The notes under the pieces were generated by a model. The model saw only the letters and a program-made list of their open reading frames with translations. It was not told where the DNA came from and did not search any database. DNA of 64,000 bases, taken from Scatophagus argus. Taxonomy: Eukaryota > Chordata > Actinopteri > Scatophagidae. Made by a program: the position numbers and the translations under genes. Positions 62,115 through 64,000 of this stretch are shown here, one piece after another (the stretch's first letter is position 1; the number at the start of each line of letters is the position of its first letter). Location of the stretch: positions 12,743,362 through 12,807,361 of the forward strand of contig NC_058516.1 of NCBI RefSeq assembly GCF_020382885.2. Direction: 5' to 3'.

Positions 62115-62129
62115 CACCGCGACAAGTCA
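62115..62129 (+). promoter_or_regulatory. PSE-like element of the broken U2 gene, unit 3
   Basis: CACCGCGACAAGTCA remains intact upstream of the interrupted gene, so its promoter may still fire. Confidence 0.6.
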
Positions 62130-62174
62130 GCGCTCTCCCGGGAGGTGGCCTCCAGCAGAAAGCGGACGGGGCTC

Positions 62175-62226
62175 ATCGCTTCTCGGCCTTTTGGCTAAGA
62201 TCAAGTGTAGTATCTGTTCTTATCAG
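62175..62226 (+). pseudogene. U2 snRNA gene, first 52 nt, cut by hAT
   Basis: It begins ATCGCTTCTCGG and breaks after CTTATCAG, where the intact gene continues TTTAATATCTG. The rest of the gene probably lies beyond the hAT element, outside the window. Confidence 0.93.
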
Positions 62227-64000
62227 TAGTGATGGGATAATGATACCTCAAGGAGTGTATTGACACATTACACAAACTGTGTTGACACTGTATTGACACT
62301 GTGTTGGTCACTCAATAGTGACCTCTGCTGTAGATAAAAAATCATTGCAGGTAAACAAAGTGAAAAGATGGAAAAAAAAATTGCATGCTGTTAACCCAAC
62401 ATTAGCCTTGACATAATAATATAATAATATGTAAAATATAGCAAATGTATCTGTAATAACATTGGGAATTATAATGTTTAGCTTATGTATGGAATGTTGT
62501 TAACCAAAGTGTTCAATCATATGAAATAACACACTGAAAATGGATTAATTCATACATTTTTATTGAGGAATAAAAGTTTTTGAAGGGTCTGTGCTCCTAG
62601 GCGATTTCTCCTCTTAGACACCAGTTCCCCAGCCTTCGAAAACACACGTTCACAGGGAACTGATGAAGATGGCGTGCACAGATATTTGAGAGCTAGGAGA
62701 TATAAGTGTGGATATGTTTTCCGGTTGTTCTTCCAGTATTGTAATGGGTCTTGCGTTCGGGGTGTGTTTCCTTCCGCCAAGTAGCGTTGTACTTCAACAA
62801 TGGAATCTGCTGTAGAATTGCAGTTCATCCTATTCTCCTGAACTTCCATGTCAAGAGGTCTCCAGAGATTGTGCCCTAGCAGATGTTGTAGAAAAAATAT
62901 TATGTCATGTGATAATACAATAAACCATGGAAATATACATATAAATGCACAAAAGATTGTGTTTTCATACCTGAACTGGGTTCTGATCCATGTGCAGCAC
63001 TCACTTCTTCCGCTGGGTCAGGCTCATGGCTCCTCATTTCAGCGGCACACTCCGCTTTCAGTCTCTTCACAGCTTCTGTTGCTTTTAGTGGAGTAAAGAA
63101 CCCGACTGTTTTGAACCTGGGGTCCAAGAGTGTTGCCAGTGTCATCACACTGAGTGATTCCATGTTGCAGATGGATTCAGTTAGCCTCCTTTTAAGATTT
63201 TCTGCCAGTTCTTGAGCAGCTGGTTTTGTTAGCGTTGAGGTTTGATGTCGAAGCTCAATGTGGATCATTCTCATCAGTGGAATTACCTTGGACCCCGAGA
63301 CTCTTTTTTCCTCAGATAATTCTCTTGTCGCTTGTTCAAATGGAGAGAGCACCCTGAGCATCTCTTCAATTACATCAAAATCTTCAGGAGTCAGTGGCGT
63401 AATATCATGTCTCAGTGAGGCCAAAGACACCCAGACTGCCTCCTTCTGCTCAGTCATTCTCTCCAGCATGTGGTAGGTGCTGTTCCATCTTGTTGGCACC
63501 TCATTTATTAATTTATGCACTGGTGTTCCCAGCTGTTGCTGTATTTGAGCAAGCTTTTCTTTGGCCGTGGTGCTTGATCTAAAGTATGTCACAATTTGCC
63601 GTGTTTTGTTGCGTATATCTGTCAGTGTTATAATGGGATCACATGACTTTTTTACAATTAAATTGATTGAATGGGCAATACAAATAGTTTGCCGTATTTG
63701 CAGTATGCGAGCACATGAAATCATATTTGCTGCTGCATCAGTGACAAGACACCTGACCTTGCTCGCTATGCCCCACTCCTCCATAAGGCTCCTTTTAACT
63801 ATGGCCAAGTTATCTGCAGTGTGTTTCTGTGAGAAATGCTGCACTCCCAAGACTGATGTATGCAATTCATGGCTATCTTGGTCCACATAGTGGCAAGTAA
63901 CAGCAAGATAAGCCTCCATATTAATCGAGGTCCACATGTCAGCTGTTAAAGTCACAGCAATGGCACTCTGGAGGTCCTTTTTTGTTTTCTCCTTTTCCTC
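62227..64000 (-). mobile_element. hAT transposon (ZBED1/Ac-like), continues past the window
   Basis: The end begins TAGTGATGGGATAATG, a typical hAT terminus. Just inside it, short subterminal direct repeats (TGTTGACACTGTATTGACAC, about 62260-62305) resemble transposase-binding clusters. The transposase lies on the minus strand. The other terminus and the second copy of the 8-bp duplication, predicted CTTATCAG or a one- or two-base shift of it, lie beyond 64000. Confidence 0.85.
62550..64000 (-). CDS. hAT transposase, C-terminal two exons (partial at window edge)
   Basis: Two exons are joined by a 95-bp GT-AG intron (62876-62970). The upstream exon runs off the window at 64000 and the last exon is 62550-62875. 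Motifs are the first catalytic Asp in 'VTLTADMWTS', the second in 'CLVTDAAANM', 'CIAHSINLIVKK', 'PTRWNSTYHML' and the Glu region 'VLSPFEQATRELSEEKRV'. The hAT dimerisation domain follows: 'PLQYWKNN', 'LALKYLCTPSSSVPCERVFS' and 'KRRNRL'. The protein cuts and rejoins transposon ends in the nucleus. No stop or frameshift is seen, so the copy may be active. The BED zinc finger should lie further right. Confidence 0.92.

Larger units (their letters stand above)
60300..62226 (+). repeat. U5-U2 snRNA tandem unit 3, truncated
   Basis: It follows unit 2 head to tail and is complete up to base 52 of the U2 gene, where a hAT transposon takes over at 62227. A few bases differ from units 1-2, for example ACATGTACCC near 61650 and CACGTAGGGC near 61711. 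Confidence 0.93.

Overview
The window looks like repeat-rich chromosomal DNA from a teleost (ray-finned) fish. It is dominated by fish-type CR1/L2/Rex3 LINEs, a Gmr1-like element, Ty3/Gypsy elements, hAT and Tc1 DNA transposons and a tRNA-derived SINE. Genes have GT-AG introns, and vertebrate-type U2 and U5 snRNA genes are present. Nothing bacterial is visible.

Layout. 1-2.15 kb: no recognised gene. 2.2-8.8 kb: a ~176-bp satellite (A) broken by L2 fragments, a long LTR and a small hAT element with an 8-bp target duplication. 8.8-14.2 kb: a decayed CR1-like LINE carrying a 1.9-kb solo LTR. 14.2-26 kb: a ~75-bp satellite (B), split by a Gmr1-like pol fragment (integrase before reverse transcriptase) and by an apparently full-length L2-type LINE with an unbroken 988-codon ORF. 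26-32.3 kb: two more CR1-like LINEs, one with an intact ORF1 esterase. 32.3-39.6 kb: nested fragments and solo LTRs (L2, CR1, Rex3, Tc1).

39.6-52.7 kb: the only protein gene that looks non-parasitic. It is a split, multi-exon gene on the + strand whose exons together spell a tyrosine-recombinase catalytic core (R...K...R...H-x8-Y). It is followed by a long charged tail and a poly(A) signal. A very young 8.16-kb Gypsy element sits inside one exon. An L2 LINE sits exactly at the acceptor of the next exon, and the tail has a frameshift. It is therefore probably a broken allele or pseudogene of a fish tyrosine-recombinase-like family.

52.8-55.3 kb: LINE fragments and a SINE. 55.3-62.2 kb: three nearly identical ~2.5-kb tandem units. 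Each holds a U5 snRNA gene and a U2 snRNA gene on the + strand, with matching PSE-like promoters, plus a piece of CR1 LINE. The third U2 gene is cut after 52 bases by an autonomous-looking hAT element whose two visible transposase exons run off the right edge.

The two points most worth following are the linked U5-U2 array and the tyrosine-recombinase-like gene hidden among transposons.
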